From Methylobacterium sp. DB0501 (GTDB taxonomy: Bacteria; Pseudomonadota; Alphaproteobacteria; Rhizobiales; Beijerinckiaceae): a stretch of DNA of 64,000 nt. The DNA lies in contig NZ_JAAKGV010000009.1 in assembly GCF_011043735.1 (NCBI RefSeq), forward strand, positions 124,001 to 188,000, written 5' to 3'. The position numbers and the translations under genes were made by a program. Within the stretch, counting starts at the first letter, position 1, and every line of letters starts with the position of its first letter. The notes under the pieces were generated by a model. It made no database searches and was not told the origin of the DNA. It worked only from the letters and a program-made list of their open reading frames with translations. This document shows positions 1 to 8,355 of this stretch, piece after piece.

Positions 1-664
1 CCTCGCGCCCGGTGACCGCGAAGTCGAACTGCTCCTTGGCCGTCATGGCGCGGTTCTTCACCAGGACGTCGTTGACCATCAGCATCGCGCTGCCGCCGAG
101 CGACCGGGTGAGCCAGCCCATCTCCCGCAGCCGCAGCAGGTTCGACAGGCCCGGCTGCAGGAGGCGCAGCCGCGTCTCGGTTCCCTGGACCAGGGCCTCG
201 ACCGCGGCATTGAGCGCGGCGTAGGAGGCGTTGATCTGCGGCGCCAGGTCGGGCCGGCGCTCCGCCACGGACGTCTTCAATGCGGCATCGAGGTCGGCCC
301 GGACGCGCCGCCAGGCCTCGTAGCCCGCCGCGGTCGGGGCCGCATCGAGCGCCTTTGCGGAGGACAGGATGCCGAGGGCGCCGGACAAGCCCTCGTCCGA
401 CAGCCTGCGGCGCCGGCTCAGATCCGCCAGGTTCCCGTCGAGCTTGGCGGGTTCGAGGATCAGTCCCGAGATGGCGGCCCCGCGCTCGAAGCGCAGTTGC
501 GAGAGGGCGTTGGTCAGGAGACGATCCGCCTCCGCCAGCCGCAAGGCTTCGGTCGAACGCGTCCATTGTTCATAGGCGGCATGGAAATCCCGGCTGAACG
601 TCACGGCGAAGAGCAAGATCATCAACGAGAAAAGGGCGATCAGGCGTTGTTTCAACGACATCAT
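1..664 (-). CDS. N-terminal part of a membrane sensor, probably a methyl-accepting chemotaxis protein (partial)
   Basis: An open minus-strand frame starts at tandem ATG codons (664 or 661) and runs off the left edge, giving 221 residues with no stop. Residues about 3-22 form one hydrophobic segment, followed by a long helical region that would lie in the periplasm. It contains an ERG motif inside LRFERGAAISG, like the nitrate/nitrite-sensing type of helical-bundle sensor domains. This layout is usual for the N-terminus of chemoreceptors and some sensor kinases or cyclases, but the signalling domain lies outside the window, so the output type is inferred. The start is only weakly supported because no strong ribosome site precedes it. 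Confidence 0.6.
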   Translation of the reverse strand, partial: MMSLKQRLIALFSLMILLFAVTFSRDFHAAYEQWTRSTEALRLAEADRLLTNALSQLRFERGAAISGLILEPAKLDGNLADLSRRRRLSDEGLSGALGILSSAKALDAAPTAAGYEAWRRVRADLDAALKTSVAERRPDLAPQINASYAALNAAVEALVQGTETRLRLLQPGLSNLLRLREMGWLTRSLGGSAMLMVNDVLVKNRAMTAKEQFDFAVTGRE

Positions 665-848
665 CTCGGACCACTTCGATCGTGTGGCGGGTAAAATTTT
701 GTGGCATGATGATGGGAGAGGCCGATTAATAAAATTGCTTCGATTTCGCCGAGTGTCCGATATCCGCGCTGTATTCATTGCGGTTCCCTAGCGACAGACA
801 GTGTTCCACCGGGAAGCGCGGACGAAGCCGGGCGCGTGCGACCGGCCC

Positions 849-1784
849 TCAATAGACGTCGCCCTCCGCCGGGGCGGCGGGGGCCGGGCGGGTGACGGCG
901 GGCGCCGCCGGCGGGCGCGCCGCCGGGGGGCGGGAAACGGGCGCCGCCGGACCCCGGGGCCCAGGCGGCCCGGCCGGGCCCGCGGGGCCGCGCGGTCCGG
1001 CCCTGCCGGCCAGCCCCGCCGGACCCATCGGCCCGGGGGCGCCTGCCGGGCCGGGCGGACCCGCCGGTCCCGTCTCGCCTTGCGGTCCCGCGGTGCCCTC
1101 CCGGCCCGGCTCGCCCCGGTCGCCTGCCGGGCCGGTCTCGCCGCGGGGCCCGGCCTCTCCCGGTGCGCCCGGCCTGCCCTCCGGCCCGGCCTCGCCGCGC
1201 GGGCCCGGCGGGCCTGCGTCGCCCCTGAGACCAGCTTCTCCTCCGGGACCGGTGTCTCCCTTGGGACCCATTTCTCCCTTGGGACCCATCTCTCCCTCGG
1301 GGCCGGTCTCTCCCTTGGGGCCGGCCTCGCCCCTGGGACCCGCTTCCCCTCGCAGGCCCGTCTCGCCCTTCGGTCCCGGCGGGCCGGGCGGCCCCGCCAC
1401 GGTGCCGATCTCGGCCCGTCCCTGGGGACCTGCCGGGCCCTGCTGGCCGCACTCGCCCACCACCGCGCCGCGCTCCTGGCGTCCGGCGCGCAAGGTCACG
1501 ATGCAGGTCGCCGGGTGGTAGATCAGGCGGAACTCGAACTTGCCGCGGGAATCGGCCTTCGTGGTGAAGCGCTCGTCCAGGCTGACCTCGCCGTCCGGTG
1601 CGTCGGCGGTGCCGAGCACCCAGAGCTCGCCGGCGGTGATCCGCGCCGCGAGCACCTGGATCTCTGCCCGGGCGGGCGATGCGGTCGCCAAGCCGAGTGC
1701 GAGCCCTGAGCCGAGAGCGAGCCCCGAGCCGAGCGCCGGGCCCAGGACCGGCCATGAGGAGCGTCCGGTTCCGCCGCGCGCCAT
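849..1784 (-). CDS. Exported collagen-like Gly-X-Y repeat protein
   Basis: About 311 residues. The start at 1784 is chosen because it places a signal peptide at the N-terminus (charged MARGGTGR, hydrophobic stretch, cleavage after SPARA). Next comes a small globular part of about 90 residues ([18 protein letters not shown] onward) with two cysteines. From about residue 110 the protein is an almost unbroken run of Gly-X-Y triplets such as GPQGRAEIG and [10 protein letters not shown], ending in a Pro/Ala-rich tail. Bacterial collagen-like proteins form triple helices at the cell surface, so an envelope or extracellular place is inferred. Large open frames on the opposite strand are by-products of the repeat composition. 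A longer start at 1868 is possible but would bury the signal peptide. Confidence 0.8.
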   Translation of the reverse strand: MARGGTGRSSWPVLGPALGSGLALGSGLALGLATASPARAEIQVLAARITAGELWVLGTADAPDGEVSLDERFTTKADSRGKFEFRLIYHPATCIVTLRAGRQERGAVVGECGQQGPAGPQGRAEIGTVAGPPGPPGPKGETGLRGEAGPRGEAGPKGETGPEGEMGPKGEMGPKGDTGPGGEAGLRGDAGPPGPRGEAGPEGRPGAPGEAGPRGETGPAGDRGEPGREGTAGPQGETGPAGPPGPAGAPGPMGPAGLAGRAGPRGPAGPAGPPGPRGPAAPVSRPPAARPPAAPAVTRPAPAAPAEGDVY

Positions 1785-1931
1785 CGTCCGCCCCGCATCC
1801 GCGATCATCAAGTCGCTCAAGTGTTTTTCCGGGCTCGCGAAAGTCAAGCGCGCCCGGGGCTCAAGCACAGGCGCGATGGTCGATGTCCCCCGCCGATGGT
1901 GGAGCTTGACCGGTCAAGGTCACGGGTCACG

Positions 1932-3077
1932 TCACGGTGCGGGTCCGACATAGACCGCCCGCGGCCGGATCAGCCCGCCGGCCCGACGCTGTTCCAGGCC
2001 GTGCGCGATCCAGCCGACGGAGCGGCCGAGGGCGAACAGCGCGAAGGCGCTGCCCCGCGCCAGGCCGAGATGCCGGCGGAGCGCCACGAGGGCGAAGTCG
2101 AGGGCCGGCCGGGCACCGGTCAGTCCCTCGGCCGCGTCCGTGATCGCCCGCAGGCGCGGATCCCGCGCGAGGAGCGGCGCCAGGAGGGCGGCGGCCCGCG
2201 GGTCTCCGGCGGGATAGAGTGGGTGGCCGAAACCCGGCAGGCCGTCGCGTCCGGCGAGGCGGCGCCGCAGGGACGCGGCCGGATCGGCCCCGTCGAGGGC
2301 GTCCCACAGGGCTTCGACCCGGTCGGTCATGCCGCCGTGGCGGCTGCCGCTCAGGGCCGCGAGTCCGCCGACGACCGCGGCCCGCAGGCTCGCTCCCGCC
2401 GAGGCGATGCAGCGGGCGGTGAAGGCCGAGGCGTTCAGCTCGTGATCGGCGCACAGGACCAGGGCCCGACGCAGGGCCTCGGCGCCGGCCGGATCGAGGC
2501 CCCAGGACGCGGCGCAGTGCCGGTGCAGCGGCGCGGCATCGGGAGCCTCACCGGTGATGCAGGCGGCGAGGTGCCGGACGAGGGCGCCGCTCCCGGCGGC
2601 GAGCCGGCGCGGATCCTGCTGCCAGGGCGCCGTCGGCTCGTCCGCGGTCGCGGCCGCGAAGGCGCCGAGGAGATCGTCATGGCGGGCGGCGCCCGGAGCC
2701 GCCGGCGCGTCCGGCCCGAAGGCGTCGGCGAGCGGCAGGTCCCACAGCCGGGCCGCCACCTCTTCCAGGGTCGCGGTCTCGGCGAGCGCCACGGCATCGA
2801 GGCCGCGGTAGGAGAGCCGCCCGTCGCGGATCAGCGTCACGGCGGTCTCCAGCACCGGCAGGCCCCAGTCGAGGGTGGCGCGGGCGACTTCTCGCGGCCG
2901 GCGGCCGCGCCGGCGGGCCTCGGCGAGGCGCGCGACCGCCTCGGCCGCGTAGGCCCGCACCCGCGGGTCCGCGGTCGGGTGGGCCTCGATCAGCCCGCGG
3001 CTGACATAGGCGTAGAGGGTCTGGCGGCTGACCCCGAGACGGGCGGCCGCCTCGGCGGCGGTGAGAAAGGCGGTCAT
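1932..3077 (-). CDS. Citrate synthase family protein with N-terminal DNA-binding-type HTH
   Basis: 381 residues. Residues 1-32 form an excisionase/MerR-like helix-turn-helix (LTAAEAAARLGVSRQTLYAY). The rest is a citrate synthase fold. All three catalytic residues can be placed: His212 in DHELNAS, His247 in SRHGG and Asp292 in GFGHPLYPAGDPR. The enzyme may therefore still condense acetyl-CoA with a 2-oxoacid, while the HTH suggests DNA binding or a regulatory past. The gene is divergent from the CaiB-type CoA transferase at 3186, separated by 108 bp that contain an inverted repeat (3110-3126), so the protein could regulate this pair. HTH-citrate synthases are a known subgroup. True substrate and DNA-binding ability are unknown. 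Confidence 0.85.
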   Translation of the reverse strand: MTAFLTAAEAAARLGVSRQTLYAYVSRGLIEAHPTADPRVRAYAAEAVARLAEARRRGRRPREVARATLDWGLPVLETAVTLIRDGRLSYRGLDAVALAETATLEEVAARLWDLPLADAFGPDAPAAPGAARHDDLLGAFAAATADEPTAPWQQDPRRLAAGSGALVRHLAACITGEAPDAAPLHRHCAASWGLDPAGAEALRRALVLCADHELNASAFTARCIASAGASLRAAVVGGLAALSGSRHGGMTDRVEALWDALDGADPAASLRRRLAGRDGLPGFGHPLYPAGDPRAAALLAPLLARDPRLRAITDAAEGLTGARPALDFALVALRRHLGLARGSAFALFALGRSVGWIAHGLEQRRAGGLIRPRAVYVGPAP

Positions 3078-3109
3078 GGTCCTCGGGCTGGCGCCGGCAT
3101 CCGCTCGGG

Positions 3110-3126
3110 TTGATTCGGTTAATCAA
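3110..3126. promoter_or_regulatory. Inverted repeat TTGATT-N5-AATCAA between divergent genes
   Basis: Six-base perfect arms separated by CGGTT lie in the short divergent spacer, 33 bp upstream of the HTH-citrate synthase start and 60 bp upstream of the CoA transferase start. It is the only clear symmetric element there and a natural candidate operator for the HTH protein. Inference only. Confidence 0.4.
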
Positions 3127-3185
3127 GATTGACGATCTGGCCCGCCGGGCGCGCTCCTGTCACGGCATTCGACGGGGAGACGGCA

Positions 3186-4565
3186 ATGATGGGTGAGGCG
3201 GACGGATCGGCCTTCGGGGCCCTGCTGGACAGGATCGGGCGCGCCCTCGGCCTGGAGGCGACGGCGCCCGTGGCCGTGACCGGGACGGGCGCCCTGCCCT
3301 CGGTCTACCCCGTCGGCGACCTCGCGGCGGCCTCGGTCGCGGCGGCGGGGCTGGCGCTCGCGGAACTGGTCGCGACCCGCTTCGGTGGGCGGCCGGGCGT
3401 CACGGTCGAAAGGCGCCTCGCGGCGCAGTGGTTCTCCCGCTCCCTCGACCCCCAGGGCTGGCAGCCGCCGCCGCTCTGGGATCCGGTCGCCGGCGATTAC
3501 CGGGCCGCCGACGGCTGGATCCGGCTCCACACCAACGCGCCCCACCACCGCGACGCGGCGCTTCGGGTGCTCGGCACCGCGCCGGACCGGGCCGCGGTGG
3601 CGGCCGCGGTCGCGCGCCGGCCCGCCGAGGAACTGGAGGCCGCCGTGGTGGCGGAAGGCGGCTGCGCCGCCGCGATGCGCTCGGCGGAAGCCTGGGCCGC
3701 CCACCCGCAGGGCGCCGCCGTGGCACAGGAGCCGCTCCTGTCGTGGGAGCCGGGCGAGGCCGGGCCGGACGGCCTCGCCGAAGCCCGGCCGGAGCGGCCC
3801 CTGGCGGGCTTGCGTGTCCTCGACCTGACCCGGGTGCTCGCCGGCCCGGTCGCGACCCGCTTCCTCGCCGGGTACGGCGCGACCGTCCTGCGCCTCGACC
3901 CGCCGCATTGGGACGAGCCCGGCGTGGTGCCCGAGACGACCCTCGGCAAGGCCTGCGCCCGCCTCGACCTCAAGGAGCCGGAGGGCCGCGCCCGGTTTGG
4001 GATCCTCCTCGCCTCGACGGACGTACTGGTCCACGGCTACCGGCCGGACGCCCTGGCCGGCCTCGGGCTCGACGCCGCGGCGCGCGCGCGCCTGCGGCCG
4101 GGCCTCGTCGATGTCAGCCTCGACGCCTATGGCTGGACCGGGCCGTGGCGGGCGCGGCGCGGCTTCGACAGCCTGGTCCAGATGAGCTGCGGCATCGCCG
4201 AGGCCGGGATGCGCCGTGCCGGCGCCGACCGGCCGGTGCCGCTGCCGGTCCAGGCCCTCGACCACGCCACCGGCTACCTGATGGCGGCGGCGGTCCTGCG
4301 CGGCCTGACGCGGCGCCTCGTCACCGGGCGGGGTTCGGCGGCGCAGGCAGCCCTCGCCCGCACCGCCTGCCTGCTGACCGGCGCCCCGCCCGCGCCGCCC
4401 GGGGCGGCGCCGGTACCGCCGACGCGGGCGGATTACGCCGAGGCGCCCGAGCCGACCGCCTGGGGGCCGGCCCTGCGCCTGCGCCCGCCCCTCGTGCTCG
4501 ACGGCGTCCCGATGCGCTGGGACCGGCCCGCCGGTCCCCTGGGGGCGGCACCGCCGGCCTGGTGA
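3186..4565 (+). CDS. Class III (CaiB/BaiF-type) CoA transferase with permuted domain order
   Basis: 459 residues. ATG 3186 is preferred over an upstream TTG because GGGGAGA precedes it. The usual start of a CaiB protein (PLAGLRVLDLTRVLAGPVAT) appears only at about residue 205, and the likely catalytic Asp328 lies in RRGFDSLVQ. Residues about 85-185 (GWIRLHTNAPHHRDAALRVL, later RSAEAWAAHPQG) resemble the normal C-terminal half. The protein thus reads C-half then N-half, as if excised from a tandem CaiB. This layout recurs, as I recall, in alphaproteobacterial homologues. It should move CoA between a thioester and a carboxylate; the substrates are unknown. Divergent to the HTH-citrate synthase, which hints at a shared acyl-CoA pathway. 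Confidence 0.85.
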   Translation: MMGEADGSAFGALLDRIGRALGLEATAPVAVTGTGALPSVYPVGDLAAASVAAAGLALAELVATRFGGRPGVTVERRLAAQWFSRSLDPQGWQPPPLWDPVAGDYRAADGWIRLHTNAPHHRDAALRVLGTAPDRAAVAAAVARRPAEELEAAVVAEGGCAAAMRSAEAWAAHPQGAAVAQEPLLSWEPGEAGPDGLAEARPERPLAGLRVLDLTRVLAGPVATRFLAGYGATVLRLDPPHWDEPGVVPETTLGKACARLDLKEPEGRARFGILLASTDVLVHGYRPDALAGLGLDAAARARLRPGLVDVSLDAYGWTGPWRARRGFDSLVQMSCGIAEAGMRRAGADRPVPLPVQALDHATGYLMAAAVLRGLTRRLVTGRGSAAQAALARTACLLTGAPPAPPGAAPVPPTRADYAEAPEPTAWGPALRLRPPLVLDGVPMRWDRPAGPLGAAPPAW

Positions 4566-4607
4566 GGGACGGCGCGGGCTCGCCCGCGCCCATGGCGACG
4601 ACGATCC

Positions 4608-5603
4608 TCACCGCCGCGCCGCCCTCCCCTCCGTCGATCCCCGGGCGACGAGCCGCCCGCTCAGCACCACCTTGCGCACCGGCTGGCCCGGATTCTTCAG
4701 CCGGTCGAACAGGAGCCCGATCGCCTGCGCGCCGATCTCGGCCACCGGCTGCTCGATCACCGTCAGGCCGGGCTCGACCAGGTCGGTCCAGGCCTCGTTG
4801 TCGAAGCCCGCCAGCGCGATCCCGTCGGGCCAGGGGATGCCCGCCGCCCGGGCCGCGCGCACCGCCCCCATCAGGATCAGGCCGTTCGAGAGGATCAGCG
4901 CCTCCGGCCGGTCCGGCTCGGCGAGCCAGCGCGCCACCTCGGCTTGCGCCGGGTCGGCCTCCGGCGGCACGGTGCGGATCTGCGGCGCGAGGCCGTGGCG
5001 GTGCATCGCCGTGACGTAGCCCTCGCGGCGCTCCTCGGCGGTGGAGCTCGTCGAGCCGAACAGGCCGGCGATGCGGCGATACCCCCGCTCGACCAGATGG
5101 TCGACCAGGGCCGCCCCCGCCGCGACGTTGTCCAGCACCACCCCGTCATGGCCGCCCGGCGGGCCGGTGCGGTCGATCAGCACCAGCGGGAAGGCGAAAT
5201 CCTCCGGCCGCAGCCGCTCGGCGGTGCGGCGGGTCGGCGCGAAGACCACGCCGGTCACCCGCTCCTCCTGCATCAGGCGCAGGTACAGCGCCTCGCGCTC
5301 GGCATCCTCGCCGGTGTTGCACAGGATCAGCCGCATCCCGGCCTGGTAGGCCGCATCCTCCACCGCCCGGCTGACCGCGGTGAAGAACGGGTTGCGGATG
5401 TCGGCGACGATGAGCCCGATCGTCTGCGCCGATTGCGAGCGCAGGCGGCGGGCCGACAGGTTCGGCCGGTAGCCGGTCGCCCGCACCGCCGCCTCGACCT
5501 GCTCGCGCAGGGCGTCGCTGACCGGGCCCTTGCCCAGGGCCCGCGACACGGTCGCGGTGGAAACGCCCGCCGCGCGGGCGACGTCACGGATGCCGACGGT
5601 CAT
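4608..5603 (-). CDS. LacI/GalR-family regulator of the fructose PTS operon
   Basis: 331 residues from ATG 5603. An upstream in-frame start at 5693 would add 30 residues without homology. Residues 1-55 are the LacI HTH and hinge (IRDVARAAGVSTATVSRALG, then GYRPNLSARRLR). The rest is the periplasmic-binding-protein-like effector domain, opening with TIGLIVADIRNPFF. The gene is divergent from fruB. A perfect 12-bp palindrome of LacI-family type lies 6 bp before its own start and a second one lies in the fruB promoter, so autoregulation and repression of fru are strongly suggested. By analogy with FruR/Cra regulators the effector would be a fructose phosphate; that is inferred. Confidence 0.9.
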   Translation of the reverse strand: MTVGIRDVARAAGVSTATVSRALGKGPVSDALREQVEAAVRATGYRPNLSARRLRSQSAQTIGLIVADIRNPFFTAVSRAVEDAAYQAGMRLILCNTGEDAEREALYLRLMQEERVTGVVFAPTRRTAERLRPEDFAFPLVLIDRTGPPGGHDGVVLDNVAAGAALVDHLVERGYRRIAGLFGSTSSTAEERREGYVTAMHRHGLAPQIRTVPPEADPAQAEVARWLAEPDRPEALILSNGLILMGAVRAARAAGIPWPDGIALAGFDNEAWTDLVEPGLTVIEQPVAEIGAQAIGLLFDRLKNPGQPVRKVVLSGRLVARGSTEGRAARR

Positions 5604-5609
5604 CGCCTC

Positions 5610-5621
5610 GAAAACGTTTTC
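5610..5621. promoter_or_regulatory. LacI-type operator GAAAACGTTTTC in front of the regulator gene
   Basis: Perfect 12-bp palindrome with the central CG typical of LacI/GalR/FruR operators, ending 7 bp upstream of the regulator start codon. The same core recurs at 5722-5735. Expected to mediate autoregulation. Confidence 0.85.
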
Positions 5622-5708
5622 AGCCTCGTTCGCACCATGGTGGCACCCGGCGCCACCCTGTGCAAGTCCTGACACTCCCCGCCCTAACGGCATCCCTCGC
5701 GGGAGTGA

Positions 5709-5737
5709 TTGACAATGGTCGTGAAAACGTTTTCATA
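5709..5737 (+). promoter_or_regulatory. Probable fruBKA promoter
   Basis: TTGACA (5709-5714) and a -10-like TTCATA (5732-5737) are separated by 17 bp, 57 bp before the fruB start. The operator at 5722-5735 fills the spacer and overlaps the -10, an arrangement that would let the LacI-type protein block RNA polymerase. Confidence 0.6.
5722..5735. promoter_or_regulatory. LacI-type operator TGAAAACGTTTTCA in the fru promoter
   Basis: Perfect 14-bp palindrome sharing its 12-bp core with the site at 5610-5621. It lies between the putative -35 and -10 of the fru operon. Confidence 0.88.
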
Positions 5738-5793
5738 GGCGGTAAGCAGAACCCTCGACCAGAATCCATCGCCTTCCGGGAGGAAGCCTCGCC

Positions 5794-8355
5794 ATGCTCG
5801 CGCCGACCCCGTCGCTGACGCCGCGCGTCCTGATCCGCACCGCCGCCGCCCCCTCGACCAAGGAGGCCGCCATCCGCGAGGCGGCCCAGCTCCTCGTCGC
5901 CGCCGGCTGCATCGACCCGGCCTACGAGGCCAGCATGCTGCGCCGGGAGGAGGTGGCGAACACCTATCTGGGTCACGGTGTCGTGATCCCGCACGGCATG
6001 GTCGACGACCGGGCCCTGGTGCGCGAGAGCGGCCTCGCCGTGCTGCAGGTGCCGGCCGGCGTCGCCTGGCACGACGGGCAGGACGCCCACCTGGTGGTGG
6101 CGATCGCCGCGCAATCCGATACCCACATCACGGTCCTGCGCCGCCTCACCCGGTTGATCCAGGACGAGGCGCGGCTCGCCCGCCTGCGCACCACGACGGA
6201 CGCGTCGGAGATCGCCGCGGCCCTCGCCGAGGATGCCGCGGCACCGGGCGCCGCCGGCCCGGCCGCCGACTTCGCCCAGAGCTTTGCCTGGACCGTCGAC
6301 TATCCGACCGGCCTGCATGCCCGCCCGGCCTCCGCCTGGGTCGAGGCGGCTCGCGCCAGCCCGGCCCGGATCCAGGTCCGCCACGGCGCCGAGGTGGCCG
6401 ACGCCAAGAACCTCATCGCCCTGCTCCAGCTCGGCCTGCGCGCCGGCGACGAGGCGGTGATCTCGGCCGAAGGCGAGGACGCCCCGGCGGCGCTGGCCCG
6501 CCTCAAGGCCACGGTGACCGGCCTCTCCGCCGGCGAGAAGGCCGCGGCGGCCCGCGCCGCGGAGGCCGCCGCCAAGGTCGCCGGCCCGGTGGCGGGCTGG
6601 AACCCGTCGGATCCGTGCCGGGTGATCCCCGGCATCGGCGCGAGCCCGGGCCTCGCCATCGCGCCGATCCACGTGCTCGGCCCGACCGAGGTCGCGGTGC
6701 CGGACGAGCCCGAGCCCCTGACCCGCGGCGGCGACCGGCTCCACGCCGCCCTGGAGAGCACGGCGGCGCAGCTCAAGGCGCTCGCCGACGATACCGGCCG
6801 GCGCCTCGGCCAGGCCGATGCCGGGATCTTCAGGGCGCAAGCCGACCTCATCGCCGACACCGACCTCATCACGCTCGCCTGTCAGCTGATGGTCGAGGGC
6901 CACGGCGTCGCCTTCGCCTGGAACCGGGCGGTGGAGCGGATGGCGGACCAGCTCTCGGCGCTGGGCAACCCGGTGCTCGCGGCCCGCGCGGCGGACCTGC
7001 GCGATGTCGGCCGCCGGGTGCTGGCGCAGATCGACCCGGCGCTCCAGTCCGGCCACGCCCTGCCCGATCGGCCCTGCCTCCTCGTCGCCTCCGACCTCGC
7101 GCCCTCCGACACGGCGGGTCTCGACCCGGCCCGGGTGCTGGGGCTCGCCACCGCGCAAGGCGGTCCGACCTCCCACACGGCGATCCTCGCCCGGACGCTC
7201 GGCATCCCGTCGGTGGTGGCGGCCGGCGCCGGCCTGCTCGGGCTGGCATCGGGCCGGACCGCGATCCTCGACGGGACGACGGGACGCCTCTACGTCGATC
7301 CGAGCGAGCGCGACCTCGCCGCGGCCGCCGCCTGGCGCGACGACCTGAAGGCGAAGCAGGAGGAGGAGGCCCGCGAGCGCGGCCTGCCGGCCCGCACCCG
7401 CGACGGGCACGCGCTGGCCATCGGCGCCAACGTCAACACGCCCGACCAGGTGCCCTTCGCCCTGTCGCAGGGCGCCGAGGGCGTCGGCCTGATGCGCACC
7501 GAGTTCCTGTTCCTCGAGCGCGGCGACAGCCCCGGCGAGGACGACCAGTACGCCACCTACCGGGCGATGCTGGAGGCGCTGAACGGCAGGCCGCTGATCG
7601 TGCGGGCCCTCGATATCGGCGGCGACAAGCAGGTGCCCCACCTCGCCTTGCCGAAGGAGGAGAACCCGTTCCTCGGCGTGCGCGGCGCCCGGCTGCTCCT
7701 GCGCCGGCCCGACCTGATGGAGCCGCAGCTGCGCGCCCTCTACCGCGCCGCGAAGGATTGCGTGCCGGCCGATGCGCCTCGGGCCAAGGACGCGCCGCCG
7801 GCCAAGGACGCGCCGCTCTCGATCATGTTCCCGATGATCACCTCGGTGCCGGAGGTGCTGGCCCTGCGGGCGGTCTGCGACCGGATCCGGGCCGAGATCG
7901 GGGCGCCGGAGGTGCCGCTCGGCATCATGATCGAGGTGCCGGCCGCGGCGATCCAGGCCGACGCGCTCAGCCCCCATTGCGACTTCTTCTCGATCGGCAC
8001 CAACGACCTGACGCAGTATGCGCTGGCCATCGACCGCCAGAACACCGATCTCGCGCCCGAGGCCGACTCGCTCCACCCGGCGGTGCTGCGGCTGGTGCGG
8101 ATGACCTGCGAGGGGGCCGCCCGGCACGGCCGCTTCGTCGGGGTCTGCGGCGGCATCGCCGGCGATCCGTTCGGGGCGGGGCTGCTCGCCGGCCTCGGGG
8201 TCCACGAGCTCTCGATGACGCCCCGCGACCTGCCGGCCGTGAAGGCACGCCTGCGCGCCGCCTCGCTGGCCGACCTCAAGGCGCTCGCCGAGGAGGCCTG
8301 CGCTCAGCCCGACGCCGCCGCGGTCCGGGCCCTCGACCGGGAGGCGCGCCCGTGA
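5794..8355 (+). CDS. fruB: Fructose PTS multiphosphoryl transfer protein (EIIA-HPr-EI fusion)
   Basis: 853 residues carrying three phosphotransfer modules. EIIA-Fru has phospho-His67 in GVVIPHG. HPr has phospho-His175 in PTGLHARPA. Enzyme I follows from about residue 270, with phospho-His461 in GGPTSHTAILAR, PEP-binding GVGLMRTEFLFL and LDIGGDK, and catalytic GVCGGIAGDP. It takes phosphate from PEP and passes it to EIIB of FruA, so one protein replaces ptsI, ptsH and an EIIA. At the place of HPr regulatory Ser46 the sequence reads AKNLIALL with Asn, so HPr-kinase control is not expected. GGGAGGA precedes the ATG. fruK overlaps its stop. Confidence 0.95.
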   Translation: MLAPTPSLTPRVLIRTAAAPSTKEAAIREAAQLLVAAGCIDPAYEASMLRREEVANTYLGHGVVIPHGMVDDRALVRESGLAVLQVPAGVAWHDGQDAHLVVAIAAQSDTHITVLRRLTRLIQDEARLARLRTTTDASEIAAALAEDAAAPGAAGPAADFAQSFAWTVDYPTGLHARPASAWVEAARASPARIQVRHGAEVADAKNLIALLQLGLRAGDEAVISAEGEDAPAALARLKATVTGLSAGEKAAAARAAEAAAKVAGPVAGWNPSDPCRVIPGIGASPGLAIAPIHVLGPTEVAVPDEPEPLTRGGDRLHAALESTAAQLKALADDTGRRLGQADAGIFRAQADLIADTDLITLACQLMVEGHGVAFAWNRAVERMADQLSALGNPVLAARAADLRDVGRRVLAQIDPALQSGHALPDRPCLLVASDLAPSDTAGLDPARVLGLATAQGGPTSHTAILARTLGIPSVVAAGAGLLGLASGRTAILDGTTGRLYVDPSERDLAAAAAWRDDLKAKQEEEARERGLPARTRDGHALAIGANVNTPDQVPFALSQGAEGVGLMRTEFLFLERGDSPGEDDQYATYRAMLEALNGRPLIVRALDIGGDKQVPHLALPKEENPFLGVRGARLLLRRPDLMEPQLRALYRAAKDCVPADAPRAKDAPPAKDAPLSIMFPMITSVPEVLALRAVCDRIRAEIGAPEVPLGIMIEVPAAAIQADALSPHCDFFSIGTNDLTQYALAIDRQNTDLAPEADSLHPAVLRLVRMTCEGAARHGRFVGVCGGIAGDPFGAGLLAGLGVHELSMTPRDLPAVKARLRAASLADLKALAEEACAQPDAAAVRALDREARP

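Noticed and set aside
892..1521. Plus-strand Gly/Pro-rich frame opposite the collagen-like gene
   Set aside because: Complementary strand of Gly-X-Y repeats also gives Gly/Pro codons. Only the minus-strand version has a signal peptide and a globular head.
5620..8205. 861-residue open frame on the minus strand across fruB
   Set aside because: It is antisense to a gene with all catalytic motifs of a PTS fusion. Its His/Gly/Arg-rich translation is the usual mirror of high-GC coding DNA.
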